The notes below the pieces were generated by a model, which saw nothing but the letters and a program-made list of their open reading frames with translations, was not told the origin of the DNA and made no database searches. This document shows positions 1 to 8,569 of a stretch of 64,000 bases of DNA, piece by piece. Source of the DNA: Bacillota bacterium (GTDB lineage Bacteria; Bacillota; Clostridia; Peptostreptococcales; Anaerovoracaceae); assembly GCA_017394515.1 (NCBI GenBank), contig JAFPXY010000016.1:119999-183998 (forward strand), given 5' to 3'. The translations under genes were made by a program, and so were the position numbers. How positions within the stretch are numbered: position 1 is the first letter of the stretch; each line of letters opens with the position of its first letter.

Positions 1-306
1 GTGAATGGTGGTGGCCAGCCCCGAAGGAATATAGTTATAGGCGGTGAAGACCAGAATGGTGGTTCCGCCATAGCCCAAGAGGGTTATCTTAAGGATCTCC
101 TTCATCTCCTCCCAGGTGACCTTAAGGCTTATGCCCCTCACCTTGTGATAGATGTACAGGGTGGGAAGTGACAATGCAAACCTTAAGAAGGCCGCCGTAA
201 AGGAATTACCTCCGCTTGCGTATACAGTTTTCATGAAAAGCGGCATAAAGCCAAAGTAAGTGGCTGATATGAGAGTCGCCGCTATTCCGATAAATTTTTT
301 GTTCAT
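1..306 (-). CDS. EamA/DMT family transporter, N-terminal part
   Basis: This is the first 102 codons of a drug/metabolite transporter superfamily permease; the rest lies off the left edge. The start ATG at 306 overlaps the stop of the upstream small membrane protein gene by one base (TAATG), so translation is probably coupled. The visible protein opens with a short lysine-rich tip, then a hydrophobic helix containing SATYFGFMPLFMK, a second helix with FLRFALSLPTLYIY, and a third with LLGYGGTTILVF. This matches the EamA pattern of ten-helix exporters made of two five-helix halves. The substrate cannot be predicted. It is the last visible gene of a minus-strand group with the MATE transporter. 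Confidence 0.75.
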   Translation of the reverse strand, partial: MNKKFIGIAATLISATYFGFMPLFMKTVYASGGNSFTAAFLRFALSLPTLYIYHKVRGISLKVTWEEMKEILKITLLGYGGTTILVFTAYNYIPSGLATTIH

Positions 307-668
307 TATCCGAGCAATCCGCTTTGTCTCGTGAAGTAGTAAGCTAAAAGAATCATAGCAACGCCAAGGCCCATTCCCACCTTATAGAACGTAGGTCTGG
401 TATCCTTGCTGTTCCAGGCCATGAGCATCATGGCTACGGCTGAAGTTACAGTATAGATGGGCGCCAGATCGTTTTTGTGCTGTGTGGTCGCATAGATGGC
501 AAGTCCCAGGGATATGACGATCATAATGAAGGATCCCAGGCTGACGAGCCTTCTTAACTTCCTCTTGGAGTCGCGCTCGGCCTTCTCCCTTTCTTCTCTC
601 TGGGCTTCATACTGCCTCTGCATGTAATGGTAGTCACTGTTCTTGGATTTTTTCTTCTTGTTGCTCAT
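306..668 (-). CDS. Small membrane protein with charged N-terminus, unknown function
   Basis: A 120-residue protein I do not recognise. The first 40 residues are very hydrophilic, with a lysine run (KKKKSK) and an alternating charged stretch (REEREKAERDSKRK) that looks helical. Three hydrophobic segments follow, near residues 44-62, 70-83 and 97-113, so it is probably an inner-membrane protein with a cytosolic N-terminus. Its start overlaps the end of the MATE gene by 35 bases and its stop overlaps the DMT start, which places it in a tight three-gene unit. An accessory role to one of the transporters is possible but is only inferred from position. Confidence 0.7.
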   Translation of the reverse strand: MSNKKKKSKNSDYHYMQRQYEAQREEREKAERDSKRKLRRLVSLGSFIMIVISLGLAIYATTQHKNDLAPIYTVTSAVAMMLMAWNSKDTRPTFYKVGMGLGVAMILLAYYFTRQSGLLG

Positions 669-2052
669 TGTTTGTCTCCTTGAATTTTTTGAAGCTGACG
701 ATCACCATAGACACTGACATGACAAAGGCCATGGCGTCAGCGATGGGGCTTGCGGCAAGCACGCCGTTTATACCCATGAATCTCGGCAGGATTATCAGAA
801 GCGGTATCAGGAAAAGTCCCTGCCTCGATAGAGACACCAGAAGTCCCTGCTTGTGATTGCCTGTAGCCGAGAAGTAATTGATGGTTATGGGCTGTATGTT
901 CTGGAAGAACACCAGCATCATGAATATTTTGAGGTATTTTTCCGCAAATTCGAAATACAGTTCATCGCCCGTTCCGAAGATGGAAATTATCTGCCTCGGG
1001 AAGAGCTGCAGTGCTGCAAAAAACACCACTCCCACAAAGAATGCTGCCGCGAAGGCTCTCCAGTAGGCGCCCTTCACCCTGTCATACTGTTTGGCGCCCA
1101 GGTTAAAGCCCCAGATGGGCTGGCAGCCCTGAGCGATACCAACGGCGAAACTCACCATGATCATGCTGGTTTTTTGGGCTACGCCTGAAACCGCCAGGGG
1201 TATGTCCGATCCGTAGATGGACATGGCACCGTATTCAGCCAGCACGTTGTTAAGCACTATGGCCGTGACCATCATCAGCATGTGGTTGCAGAAGTTCGGA
1301 AGTCCTGCTGACATGCTGTTAAGCATGTAGGAAGGTCTGATACCCAGTTCTTTAAAGCTTAACTTGAAAGCTCTGAATCTCGGATAGTACAGAAGTGCCA
1401 GCGTGCAGCTCAGGATCTGAGATATGACCGTTGCGATGGCCGCTCCTCTGATCCCCATGCCCATTGGGTACATGAAAAGCCAGTCGAGAAATACGTTAAG
1501 TATCGCTCCCGATACCGTGCAAAGCATGGAATACTGAGGGCTTCCATCCGCTCGTATGATGGTGGAACTCGAGTGAGCGAACATCTGGAATGGCAGACCG
1601 AAGGCCGTAATGGACAGATAAGTCACCGCATAGGGATAGACGTTTCCGCCGGCTTCTGCTCCACAAAGCACCACGATGGGGCTTCTGAAGATAAAGACCA
1701 TAAGGCCTATAAGTAGCCCTGCGATGGCCACACCGGTCAAGCCTGTGTGGATGTACTTTCTGGCTTCATCAATCCTACCCGCTCCCTGATTGATGCTGAA
1801 GTTCGCGGCTGTTCCCAGTCCGAAGAGCATGCTTATACCCGTAGTAAGGGTAACCGTCGGAAAGGCTACGTTTGTCGCGGCATTTCCCAGCATTCCCACC
1901 ACGTGACCGATGAATATCTGGTCGGTGATGTTGTAGGCTGCGCCTACAAGCATGCTTATGACGGAGGGTATGGCGAATCTGGCGATCAGCGGTATCAGAG
2001 GTGCCGAACCCAGAGGATTATTCTGATTTGGATTTTTTGCATAATCAGTCAT
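634..2052 (-). CDS. MATE family efflux transporter
   Basis: A 472-residue multidrug and toxic compound extrusion protein, the normal length for the family. MATE proteins use Na+ or H+ gradients to export cationic drugs and other compounds. The N-terminus has the usual NPLGSAPLIPLI followed by FAIPSVISMLVGAAYN and DQIFIG, and about twelve hydrophobic segments follow. The C-terminal tail is charged (KKFKETNNEQQEEKIQEQ). The start at 2052 fits the family alignment well, yet no Shine-Dalgarno sequence precedes it. Instead an extended -10 box lies just upstream (see that entry), so the mRNA may be leaderless. It is divergent from the aminopeptidase P gene and heads a three-gene operon. Confidence 0.92.
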   Translation of the reverse strand: MTDYAKNPNQNNPLGSAPLIPLIARFAIPSVISMLVGAAYNITDQIFIGHVVGMLGNAATNVAFPTVTLTTGISMLFGLGTAANFSINQGAGRIDEARKYIHTGLTGVAIAGLLIGLMVFIFRSPIVVLCGAEAGGNVYPYAVTYLSITAFGLPFQMFAHSSSTIIRADGSPQYSMLCTVSGAILNVFLDWLFMYPMGMGIRGAAIATVISQILSCTLALLYYPRFRAFKLSFKELGIRPSYMLNSMSAGLPNFCNHMLMMVTAIVLNNVLAEYGAMSIYGSDIPLAVSGVAQKTSMIMVSFAVGIAQGCQPIWGFNLGAKQYDRVKGAYWRAFAAAFFVGVVFFAALQLFPRQIISIFGTGDELYFEFAEKYLKIFMMLVFFQNIQPITINYFSATGNHKQGLLVSLSRQGLFLIPLLIILPRFMGINGVLAASPIADAMAFVMSVSMVIVSFKKFKETNNEQQEEKIQEQ

Positions 2053-2058
2053 ATTAGT

Positions 2059-2067
2059 ATTTTAACA
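2059..2067 (-). promoter_or_regulatory. Extended -10 promoter giving a possibly leaderless MATE mRNA
   Basis: On the minus strand the sequence TGTTAAAAT (TGn plus a -10 of TAAAAT) ends six bases before the ATG of the MATE gene. Transcription would then begin at or next to the A of the start codon. No AGGAGG-like site exists in this interval. Inferred from sequence only. Confidence 0.4.
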
Positions 2068-2071
2068 CAAT

Positions 2072-2100
2072 TTGTCAAAAAGCGAAGAGGTAATTAGATT
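2072..2100 (+). promoter_or_regulatory. Sigma-A promoter for aminopeptidase P
   Basis: TTGTCA at 2072-2077 and TAGATT at 2095-2100 are separated by 17 bases. This would start transcription about 50 bases before the aminopeptidase P start codon. The same TTGTCA is TTGACA on the other strand, so the divergent promoters are closely packed. Confidence 0.4.
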
Positions 2101-2158
2101 TTATTGAAAGATTTTATGCTCTATGTTAAACTATAACCTGTGGAAGGGAGATAAAATT

Positions 2159-3955
2159 ATGAATGATATTGTAATGAGAGTCGAGCTCCTCAGGGGCGAG
2201 ATGATGAAAAACGACATAGACTTTTATATCATACCCAGCAGCGACTATCATGACTCTGAGTATGTTGACGGATATTTCAAGGAGAGGGAGTACATGTCCG
2301 GCTTCACAGGTTCCGCAGGCACCCTGGTGGTGTCCCTTACGGAGGCCTGCCTCTGGACCGACGGCAGATACTTCCTTCAGGCATCTGATCAGCTAAAGGG
2401 TTCTGGCATCATCCTCATGAAGATGGGCGAACCCGGAGTTCCTGAGATCGACGAATATATCAGGGAGAAGATCAGATTCGGACAGACCGTGGGATACGAT
2501 GGACGTACCACCACCAGAGCTTTCGGACTTCGTTTAAGGGATACTCTTAAGAGCAGAAGCCCGCGTTTCAAGACGGACGTAGACCTGGTGGACAACATCT
2601 GGCACGATCGTCCTGCTTTCCCTGCAGCGCCTATCTGGCTCCTTGAAGAAAAGTATTCCGGCCGAAGTGTTACGGACAAGCTAGCGTCCCTTCGTGCCGC
2701 ATATAAGAAGGCTGGAGCCTCAGGAATCGTGATCTCCTCACTGGATGACATCGCCTGGCTCTATAACTTCAGAGGTGATGACGTGTCCTATACGCCGGTA
2801 GCCATGGCCTTTACCATAGTTACCGATGAAGAAGCCATAATCTTCATCTCAAGAGAGGCTGTAAGCCAGGAGATCAAGGATCACTACGAGGAGCTGGGAG
2901 TACGTTTCAGGCCTTACACCTCCATCTACGGCGAAGCTTCTCGTCTGGAAGGACCCATCATGATCGATCCCGACAGAGCAAGCGAAGCCCTTATAGACTC
3001 CGTGAAGGAGCCCATTTTCGGCGCCAATCCCACCTGTCTCGAGAAGGCCGTTAAGAATCCCACCGAGCAGGATAATTTCAAAAAAGCCCACATCAAGGAC
3101 GGTATCGCCCTTACCAAGACCATCTACTATGTGAAGCAGATGCATAAGGCCGGCAAATTATCTGACAAGACTGAACTGGATATCGGTTCCTATCTGGATG
3201 ACATGCGTGAGCTCCAGAACGACTTTATATCTCTGAGCTTCGAGTCCATCATAGCCACCGGTGCTCACGGTGCCATCGTGCACTATGAACCAACAAAGGA
3301 GTCCAACGCTAAGATCGAAGAAGGTTTCCTTCTCATGGATACCGGCGGACACTATCTCCAGGGAACCACGGACGTTACCAGAACTCTCTCCATCGGTGAA
3401 CCTACAGAAGAGATGAAGGAATGCTACACAGCGGTACTTCGCGGTCACCTGAACATCATGTCCGCTACCTTCCCTGACGGAACTCTGGGTTCACATCTGG
3501 ATGCCATGGCTCGCAGACCTCTCTGGGAGCTTGGCCTTGACTACAATCATGGCACAGGCCACGGCGTGGGCTACCTTATGAACGTCCACGAAGGTCCTCA
3601 CTCCATCAGAAAGCGTCCTGCAAGGGGTAATGATGAAGTGCCTTTGAGACCCGGCATGATCATCTCCAACGAGCCCGGCGTATATATCGAAGGCAAGTTC
3701 GGCGTTCGTATCGAGAATCTGATACTCACCAAGAAAGCCAAGATCTCCGGCCGCGACGGTCGCGACTTCTACTCCTTCGAGACCCTGACTCTGGCACCTT
3801 ACGACAGAGCCTCTATCATTCCCGAACGTCTCACCGACGGTCAGCTGGAGACCCTGAACGCCTACCACGCCAGAGTTTACGCAATGCTGGCACCTCACCT
3901 GACAGACGCAGAATCCCTGTGGCTGGCAGAGGAAACAGCACCATTCAGCAGATAA
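2159..3955 (+). CDS. Xaa-Pro aminopeptidase (M24B, aminopeptidase P)
   Basis: A 598-residue cytosolic metallopeptidase that removes the N-terminal residue from peptides with proline in position two. Its length fits the long M24B form, with two creatinase N-domain-like modules before a C-terminal pita-bread catalytic domain. The five metal ligands are visible: Asp394 in LLMDTGG, Asp405 in TTDVTR, His468 in GTGHGVG, Glu505 in ISNEPGVY and Glu519 in VRIENL. The start at 2159 is chosen because GGAAGGGAG lies eight bases upstream; an in-frame ATG at 2123 has no such site. The gene stands alone, is divergent from MATE, and ends in a shared bidirectional terminator. It fits a peptide-degrading metabolism. 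Confidence 0.95.
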   Translation: MNDIVMRVELLRGEMMKNDIDFYIIPSSDYHDSEYVDGYFKEREYMSGFTGSAGTLVVSLTEACLWTDGRYFLQASDQLKGSGIILMKMGEPGVPEIDEYIREKIRFGQTVGYDGRTTTRAFGLRLRDTLKSRSPRFKTDVDLVDNIWHDRPAFPAAPIWLLEEKYSGRSVTDKLASLRAAYKKAGASGIVISSLDDIAWLYNFRGDDVSYTPVAMAFTIVTDEEAIIFISREAVSQEIKDHYEELGVRFRPYTSIYGEASRLEGPIMIDPDRASEALIDSVKEPIFGANPTCLEKAVKNPTEQDNFKKAHIKDGIALTKTIYYVKQMHKAGKLSDKTELDIGSYLDDMRELQNDFISLSFESIIATGAHGAIVHYEPTKESNAKIEEGFLLMDTGGHYLQGTTDVTRTLSIGEPTEEMKECYTAVLRGHLNIMSATFPDGTLGSHLDAMARRPLWELGLDYNHGTGHGVGYLMNVHEGPHSIRKRPARGNDEVPLRPGMIISNEPGVYIEGKFGVRIENLILTKKAKISGRDGRDFYSFETLTLAPYDRASIIPERLTDGQLETLNAYHARVYAMLAPHLTDAESLWLAEETAPFSR

Positions 3956-3972
3956 GTAACATATAAAAATAA

Positions 3973-4000
3973 GGAGCTATCACTTAAATGTGATAGCTCC
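3973..4000. terminator. Bidirectional rho-independent terminator
   Basis: Arms GGAGCTATCAC and GTGATAGCTCC (11 bp, perfect) with a six-base loop, flanked by T-rich sequence on the right and A-rich sequence on the left. It lies between two convergent genes and could stop transcription from both sides. Confidence 0.85.
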
Positions 4001-4014
4001 TGTTTTATTGCAAA

Positions 4015-4887
4015 TTATTTACTTCTCCACTTTATGGGCTTCTTTACATCCGGATCCCACTTGATCTCTGCGGGCGGAGTTTCCAGAACTTCAGGGTTCT
4101 TTAAGTATCTATCCAGTTCTCTGAAGCATCTTCCCATGTAGTGGCCGTTGGCGATACGCTCGTCGGTCATGATACCCAGCTCCATGATCTTCTTCTCGTA
4201 GGCCTTGCCCTCATCGTCGATATAGGTCTTCTTTACGGGCTTACCCATGGAGATGAACACGCCTGTGGTACCGAACTCATAGAGATGGTGGTTCACCGTA
4301 TCCGTCCTGATGGATGCCAGATTCGTTACGAACAGTGATGTATGGAATGGACTGATGTCCACAAGACTGAAAGGTATGGCAACGTATTTATCCAGAAGTT
4401 TGACAGCTCCTACCACTCCTCTGCAAAGGAATGGCACCGCCAGAAGTTTATGCATGAAATTGTCCATGTTATTGTCTTCTTCCAGCACCTGAACCTTCTC
4501 TATGGCCTCTTCTACCTTCTTATTAACCGTAAAAATATCGTCATCCAGATCGAGATATACCTTGGTTACCGTATCTGTGTCGTTTCCCGGCTTTAAGGTC
4601 ACAAAACTGACGCAGAAGTGATTTCTGGCATAAATTTTCTTATTCATGGCAAAGCGGTTCAGCAAAGGATTCTGAGACACCAGCCTTAAGTATGCCGCGA
4701 TCAGTATGGACATATGGCTCATTTTGATGCCTTTGGCCCTGCACTTTCTGACATATTCCTGTATCTTCTCAAGGTCAATATCGACCTTGATGCTGTTGGA
4801 TGCGTCCCAGCGTTTGGGCATAATAAAAGGCACGATCTCATACATCGCGTCACTGGTATGGACTCTGTATCCGTCAGTTCTGTACAT
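4015..4887 (-). CDS. CAT-fold acyltransferase-like protein with altered catalytic motif
   Basis: A 290-residue protein of the chloramphenicol acetyltransferase / 2-oxoacid dehydrogenase E2 acyltransferase fold. Typical landmarks are ARNHFCVSFVTLKPG in the first half and SPFHTSLFVTNLASI near the middle. The family's catalytic HHxxxDG motif should fall near residues 242-248, but here the matching stretch reads DERIANG, so the catalytic His and the Asp are replaced by Glu and Asn. Classic CAT chemistry is therefore doubtful; it may bind an acyl-CoA or have another activity. The start is the ATG at 4887, with GGAGG five bases upstream; a TTG seven codons earlier lacks a site. Single gene, convergent with aminopeptidase P. 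Confidence 0.8.
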   Translation of the reverse strand: MYRTDGYRVHTSDAMYEIVPFIMPKRWDASNSIKVDIDLEKIQEYVRKCRAKGIKMSHMSILIAAYLRLVSQNPLLNRFAMNKKIYARNHFCVSFVTLKPGNDTDTVTKVYLDLDDDIFTVNKKVEEAIEKVQVLEEDNNMDNFMHKLLAVPFLCRGVVGAVKLLDKYVAIPFSLVDISPFHTSLFVTNLASIRTDTVNHHLYEFGTTGVFISMGKPVKKTYIDDEGKAYEKKIMELGIMTDERIANGHYMGRCFRELDRYLKNPEVLETPPAEIKWDPDVKKPIKWRSK

Positions 4888-5000
4888 ATATTCCTCCAAT
4901 TTATCCAAAACACTTTCGTGCTAAGTTTCTGCTAATATTAATATATCACACCCACCCCCATATGTCAAAAAAATGTACTAAATATTCAAAAAAATTAAAA

Positions 5001-5046
5001 ATCCCGGGTACTGTTTGAGCGGCATAGCCGCGAGTTTACCCGGGAT
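5001..5046 (-). terminator. Terminator of the PFL/ACT operon
   Basis: A long hairpin with 10-bp outer arms (ATCCCGGGTA and TACCCGGGAT) and an inner GCGGC-ATA-GCCGC stem. On the minus strand it is followed by a T-rich stretch, so it terminates the genes ending at 5112. Confidence 0.8.
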
Positions 5047-5111
5047 TCGATTATCTTGTGAATGAGCAGCTTGAGCTGAGTCTGCTCCTACGGAATCGCT
5101 GGTGCGATATA

Positions 5112-6470
5112 TCAGTTCTTAAGACTCTGGATAGGTGCAGGGATCCTGCCGCCTCTTGAGATCATCGTGGCGGAGGATTCTTTGCGAACTTTCATGACGG
5201 GGCCTGCTCCAAGGAGTCCACCGAATTCCAGTTCTTTGCCCTCCTCTACTCCGATGGCAGGGATGACACGGACTGCGGTGGTCTTTGAGTTGACCATGCC
5301 GATGGCCGCTTCGTCGGCTATGATTGCTGAAATGGTGGTCGCCGGCGTATCTCCGGGGATTACGATCATGTCAAGTCCTACGGAGCATACTGCGGTCATG
5401 GCTTCCAGCTTCTCGATGCTGAGAGCTCCGGCTCTTGCGGCTGCGATCATACCCGCGTCTTCACTTACCGGGATGAAAGCGCCTGACAACCCGCCGACGG
5501 ATGACGATGCCATGACGCCGCCCTTCTTGACCGCGTCGTTCAGCATGGCAAGAGCCGCGGTGGTACCGTGGGTGCCGCACTTTTCGAGGCCGATCTCTTC
5601 GAGGATATATGCTACGCTGTCGCCGATAGCCGGTGTGGGCGCCAGGGACAGGTCGATGATGCCAAAGGGCACGTTAAGCATCTGGGCAGCTTCAGTTCCT
5701 ACCAGCTGGCCCATGCGGGTGATCTTGAAAGCGGTCTTCTTGATGAGTTCCGCGATTTCGTCCATGGTGGCGTCTTTGCTGGCCTTGGCCAAGGCAGCCC
5801 TGACTACGCCGGGGCCGGAAACGCCTACGTTCAGCACGCAATCCGGCTCTCCCACTCCGTGGAAGGCGCCTGCCATGAATGGATTGTCTTCAGGAGCGTT
5901 GCAGAATACCACCAGCTTGGCGGCACCGATGCACTGTCTGTCCTGAGTGAGCTTGGCGGTCTCGCGGACTATCCTTCCCATGAGAGCCACGGCGTCCATG
6001 TTGATGCCAGCCTTGGTGGAGCCCACGTTTACAGAGGAGCAAACGTGCTCAGTTACTGCCAGAGCTCTGGGAATGGCTCCGATGAGCTCCGCATCCCCTG
6101 CGCTGAAGCCCTTGTGGACCAAGGCGCTGAAGCCTCCGATAAAGTTAACTCCGATGTCGTTGGCAACTCTGTCCAAGGTCACGGCGTACTTGACCGGGTC
6201 CCCTCCGGACACTGCCACCAGCATGGAGATGGGCGTTACAGCTACGCGCTTATTTACGATGGGAATGCCATATTTTTTGGAAATGGTTTCACCCACCGCG
6301 ACTAAATCTTTTGCTCTTGAATAGATCTTGTTATATACCTTCTCGCAGGACTTGTCGATATCCGTATCCGCACAATCCAGCAGGGAAATTCCCATGGTGA
6401 TGGTACGTATGTCCAGATCCTCCTCCTGGATCATGGTTATGGTTTCCATTATGTCATTTAAGTTAAGCAT
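5112..6470 (-). CDS. PFL family protein (UPF0210/DUF711)
   Basis: A 452-residue cytosolic protein of the PFL (DUF711/UPF0210) family, named for structural likeness to the pyruvate formate-lyase barrel; no reaction is established. It is full length and begins [17 protein letters not shown], the usual start for the family. Glycine-rich loops such as [11 protein letters not shown] and a [14 protein letters not shown] segment are conserved features. A small ACT-domain gene lies 12 bases upstream, and this pairing is the common arrangement in Clostridia and suggests that the ACT protein senses a small molecule for it. The strong terminator downstream closes a two-gene operon. The Gly-radical motif of true PFL is not present. 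Confidence 0.93.
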   Translation of the reverse strand: MLNLNDIMETITMIQEEDLDIRTITMGISLLDCADTDIDKSCEKVYNKIYSRAKDLVAVGETISKKYGIPIVNKRVAVTPISMLVAVSGGDPVKYAVTLDRVANDIGVNFIGGFSALVHKGFSAGDAELIGAIPRALAVTEHVCSSVNVGSTKAGINMDAVALMGRIVRETAKLTQDRQCIGAAKLVVFCNAPEDNPFMAGAFHGVGEPDCVLNVGVSGPGVVRAALAKASKDATMDEIAELIKKTAFKITRMGQLVGTEAAQMLNVPFGIIDLSLAPTPAIGDSVAYILEEIGLEKCGTHGTTAALAMLNDAVKKGGVMASSSVGGLSGAFIPVSEDAGMIAAARAGALSIEKLEAMTAVCSVGLDMIVIPGDTPATTISAIIADEAAIGMVNSKTTAVRVIPAIGVEEGKELEFGGLLGAGPVMKVRKESSATMISRGGRIPAPIQSLKN

Positions 6471-6482
6471 GTCCTACCCTCC

Positions 6483-6746
6483 TTAAATGCGGTGCATGGA
6501 ATTGAAAATATTCTCGTGCATTACATGGACTTCTAATCCCTCTACCACACTCTTTATGTATGTCTGAAGCTCGTCGATGGTGCAGGTCATTTCTTCGATA
6601 TTGATGACGACTATCATTGCGAAATATCCGTCCAAAACGGACTGCGTCATCTCGATAACGTTGGCGTTCTTGTCGGCAAGAGCACATGACACCTTGGCCA
6701 GGATTCCTACCATATCATTTCCAATTACGGTAACTACTGCTTTCAT
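6483..6746 (-). CDS. ACT domain protein (UPF0237)
   Basis: An 87-residue stand-alone ACT domain, close to the usual 89-90 residues. ACT domains bind amino acids or similar small ligands at dimer interfaces. The start MKAVVTVIGNDMVGILAKVS is the standard opening, with the GNDxxGI ligand loop. AAGGAG lies about eight bases before the ATG. It is the first gene of an operon with the PFL protein, 12 bases apart, and is probably its regulatory or structural partner (inference from conserved context). Confidence 0.92.
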   Translation of the reverse strand: MKAVVTVIGNDMVGILAKVSCALADKNANVIEMTQSVLDGYFAMIVVINIEEMTCTIDELQTYIKSVVEGLEVHVMHENIFNSMHRI

Positions 6747-6792
6747 GGAACAATCTCCTTTTTATTTTGATCTTTTTAGGCACAAAACAACA

Positions 6793-6818
6793 AAGGGAGC
6801 GAAAACTTTCACTCCCTT
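6793..6818 (-). terminator. Terminator after the sodium symporter gene
   Basis: AAGGGAG pairs with CTCCCTT, and an inner GAAA/TTTC continues the stem with one mismatch. On the minus strand it is followed by TTTGTTGTTTTG. It sits 27 bases past the symporter stop and before the ACT gene. Confidence 0.7.
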
Positions 6819-6844
6819 AAAGTCGAATGCTTTCTGTGTATATT

Positions 6845-8428
6845 TTAGTCTAAAGCTTCCTTTTTTGCAACGGAAACCTTCTCATCGTAGCAGGAGAAGA
6901 GTTCGTCCATCTCCGCTTTGTCCTGGCAGGATGTGAACAGACTCACCACGGGTACGATGATAAGGCCGCCGATCATGGCGATCACGCCGGACCTTACGGA
7001 AGAAGCGAAGAGGTATCCGAGGATCGGTCCCCAGCCGGACACATCGATTCCACCTAAGGAAACTATCATCTGTACGACCATCAGAGCGCAGCCCCAGGCA
7101 AAGGATACATAGCATGCTGCCTTGGTGGTCTTTTTCCAGTATAAGCCATAGAGGAAAGGTGCCAGGAAGGATCCTGCCAGAGCTCCCCAGGATACGCCCA
7201 TCATCTGAGCGATGAAGGTGATCTCCGGATGTGCGTCCTTGATGACCGCGATGACCGCAGAGACGATGATGAAGAAGACGATGAGAAGTCTCATGATCTT
7301 AACCTGATCGTCCTCACGGATGCCTTCCTTTTTCATAGGTGTGATCACGTCCAGTGTGAAGGTGGAGCTGGATGTAAGTACCAGCGATGATAAGGTCGAC
7401 ATGGATGCTGAAAGCACCAGAACGATGACGATGGCGATTACAATGGCCGGAAGTGTTGCCAGCATTGAAGGTACGATGGTATCAAAGAGCGGTGTCACGC
7501 CGTTTGCCTGATACTGGATCTTATCGGCATAGAGTCTGCCGAAGCCACCCAGGAAGTAACATCCACCTGCGACTATGATGGCAAAGACCGTGGAGATGAC
7601 CGTGCCCTTGTGGATGTCGCCCTCGCTCTTGATGGCATAGAATTTATTTACCATCTGAGGAAGACCCCAGGTACCAAGGGATGTGAGCATAACTACGAAG
7701 AGCAATGCCAGAGGGTCAGGTCCCAGGAAAGATGTGAAGGCGCCGCCCTCCCAGCCTTCGGTGGGAATCGCTGAAAGGCTCTTCACGGATTCCATGAAGC
7801 CGCCGTTGGCATTCATTACCGAGCCGATTACAGCGCAGATACCGAAAAGCATGATTATGCCCTGAATGAAATCGTTTATAGCTGTGGCCATGTATCCACC
7901 GAAGATGACGTAGATTCCCGTCAGCACCGCCATCAAAGCGATGACCGCCCAGTAAGGCACGTCGAATACCAGGCCGAAAAGACTTGAAAGTCCGTTATAG
8001 AGAGAGGCAGTATATGGAATAAGGAAAATGAATACTATGATCGATGCGATGACCTTCATATTGATGGATCCAAAACGCTTTCCGAAAAAGTCCGGCATGG
8101 TCTTGGCATCCAGGTGCTGGGTCATGATCCTGGTACGACGGCCGAGGATGTTCCACGCCATGAGCGAACCGATGAATGCGTTACCGAGGCCCGCCCAAGT
8201 GGCTGACATTCCGAAATTCCATCCGAACTGTCCTGCGTATCCCACGAAGATAACCGCTGAGAAGTAAGAAGTTCCAAAGGCAAAAGCCGTGATCCACGGA
8301 CCGGCCTTCCTACCGCCGAGTACGAACCCGTCGACGGTCCTTGCCTTCTTCCTGGTGGAGATTCCCACGGCGATCATTACCGCAAAGAATACGACCAACA
8401 TGATGATACTTATAAGCTTAGTGTTCAT
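6845..8428 (-). CDS. Sodium:solute symporter (SSS family)
   Basis: A 527-residue membrane protein of the sodium:solute symporter family, which includes proline (PutP) and pantothenate (PanF) carriers. About thirteen hydrophobic helices are visible. Family landmarks are the N-terminal TVDGFVLGGRKAGPWITAFA followed by GTSYFSAVIFVGYAGQ, and a later helix with LSASMSTLSSLVLTSSS, the conserved serine-rich Na+ site region. The substrate is not evident, though amino acids are likely in this setting. GGGAGG lies nine bases before the ATG. It is preceded by a consensus promoter and a structured leader of about 100 bases that may control expression. Confidence 0.93.
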   Translation of the reverse strand: MNTKLISIIMLVVFFAVMIAVGISTRKKARTVDGFVLGGRKAGPWITAFAFGTSYFSAVIFVGYAGQFGWNFGMSATWAGLGNAFIGSLMAWNILGRRTRIMTQHLDAKTMPDFFGKRFGSINMKVIASIIVFIFLIPYTASLYNGLSSLFGLVFDVPYWAVIALMAVLTGIYVIFGGYMATAINDFIQGIIMLFGICAVIGSVMNANGGFMESVKSLSAIPTEGWEGGAFTSFLGPDPLALLFVVMLTSLGTWGLPQMVNKFYAIKSEGDIHKGTVISTVFAIIVAGGCYFLGGFGRLYADKIQYQANGVTPLFDTIVPSMLATLPAIVIAIVIVLVLSASMSTLSSLVLTSSSTFTLDVITPMKKEGIREDDQVKIMRLLIVFFIIVSAVIAVIKDAHPEITFIAQMMGVSWGALAGSFLAPFLYGLYWKKTTKAACYVSFAWGCALMVVQMIVSLGGIDVSGWGPILGYLFASSVRSGVIAMIGGLIIVPVVSLFTSCQDKAEMDELFSCYDEKVSVAKKEALD

Positions 8429-8447
8429 AAAATGCCTCCCTGTGATA

Positions 8448-8519
8448 GTGCTTATGATATAAGCACTCTGTGGTGCCGGCGTCTCGATTAGTCCGCCTGA
8501 AGTTGCCTCCGGCGCCGAC
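8448..8519 (-). promoter_or_regulatory. Structured 5' leader of the SSS symporter gene
   Basis: Between the predicted start site near 8534 and the start codon, the transcript can fold two hairpins. The first pairs 8513-8519 with 8475-8481 (7 bp) and encloses a GGAG-GCAA-CTTC mini-hairpin with a GNRA loop. The second is GTGCTTAT-ATC-ATAAGCAC at 8448-8466, ending a few bases before the ribosome binding site. I cannot assign it to a known riboswitch class. Confidence 0.4.
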
Positions 8520-8540
8520 TTACAAAGTACTTATGGGCTT

Positions 8541-8569
8541 ATGATACTACTGCAGGTGTTCTTTGTCAA
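8541..8569 (-). promoter_or_regulatory. Consensus promoter for the SSS symporter
   Basis: On the minus strand TTGACA, 17 bases, then TATCAT. This is a near-perfect housekeeping promoter upstream of the structured leader. Confidence 0.7.

Noticed and set aside
5568..6305. Plus-strand gene opposite the PFL gene
   Set aside because: Long open frame is only the shadow of the conserved minus-strand coding sequence.
8448..8519. Glycine riboswitch before the symporter
   Set aside because: A CCGGAGGCAA-like string is suggestive, but the conserved second-half motifs of the glycine aptamer are missing.
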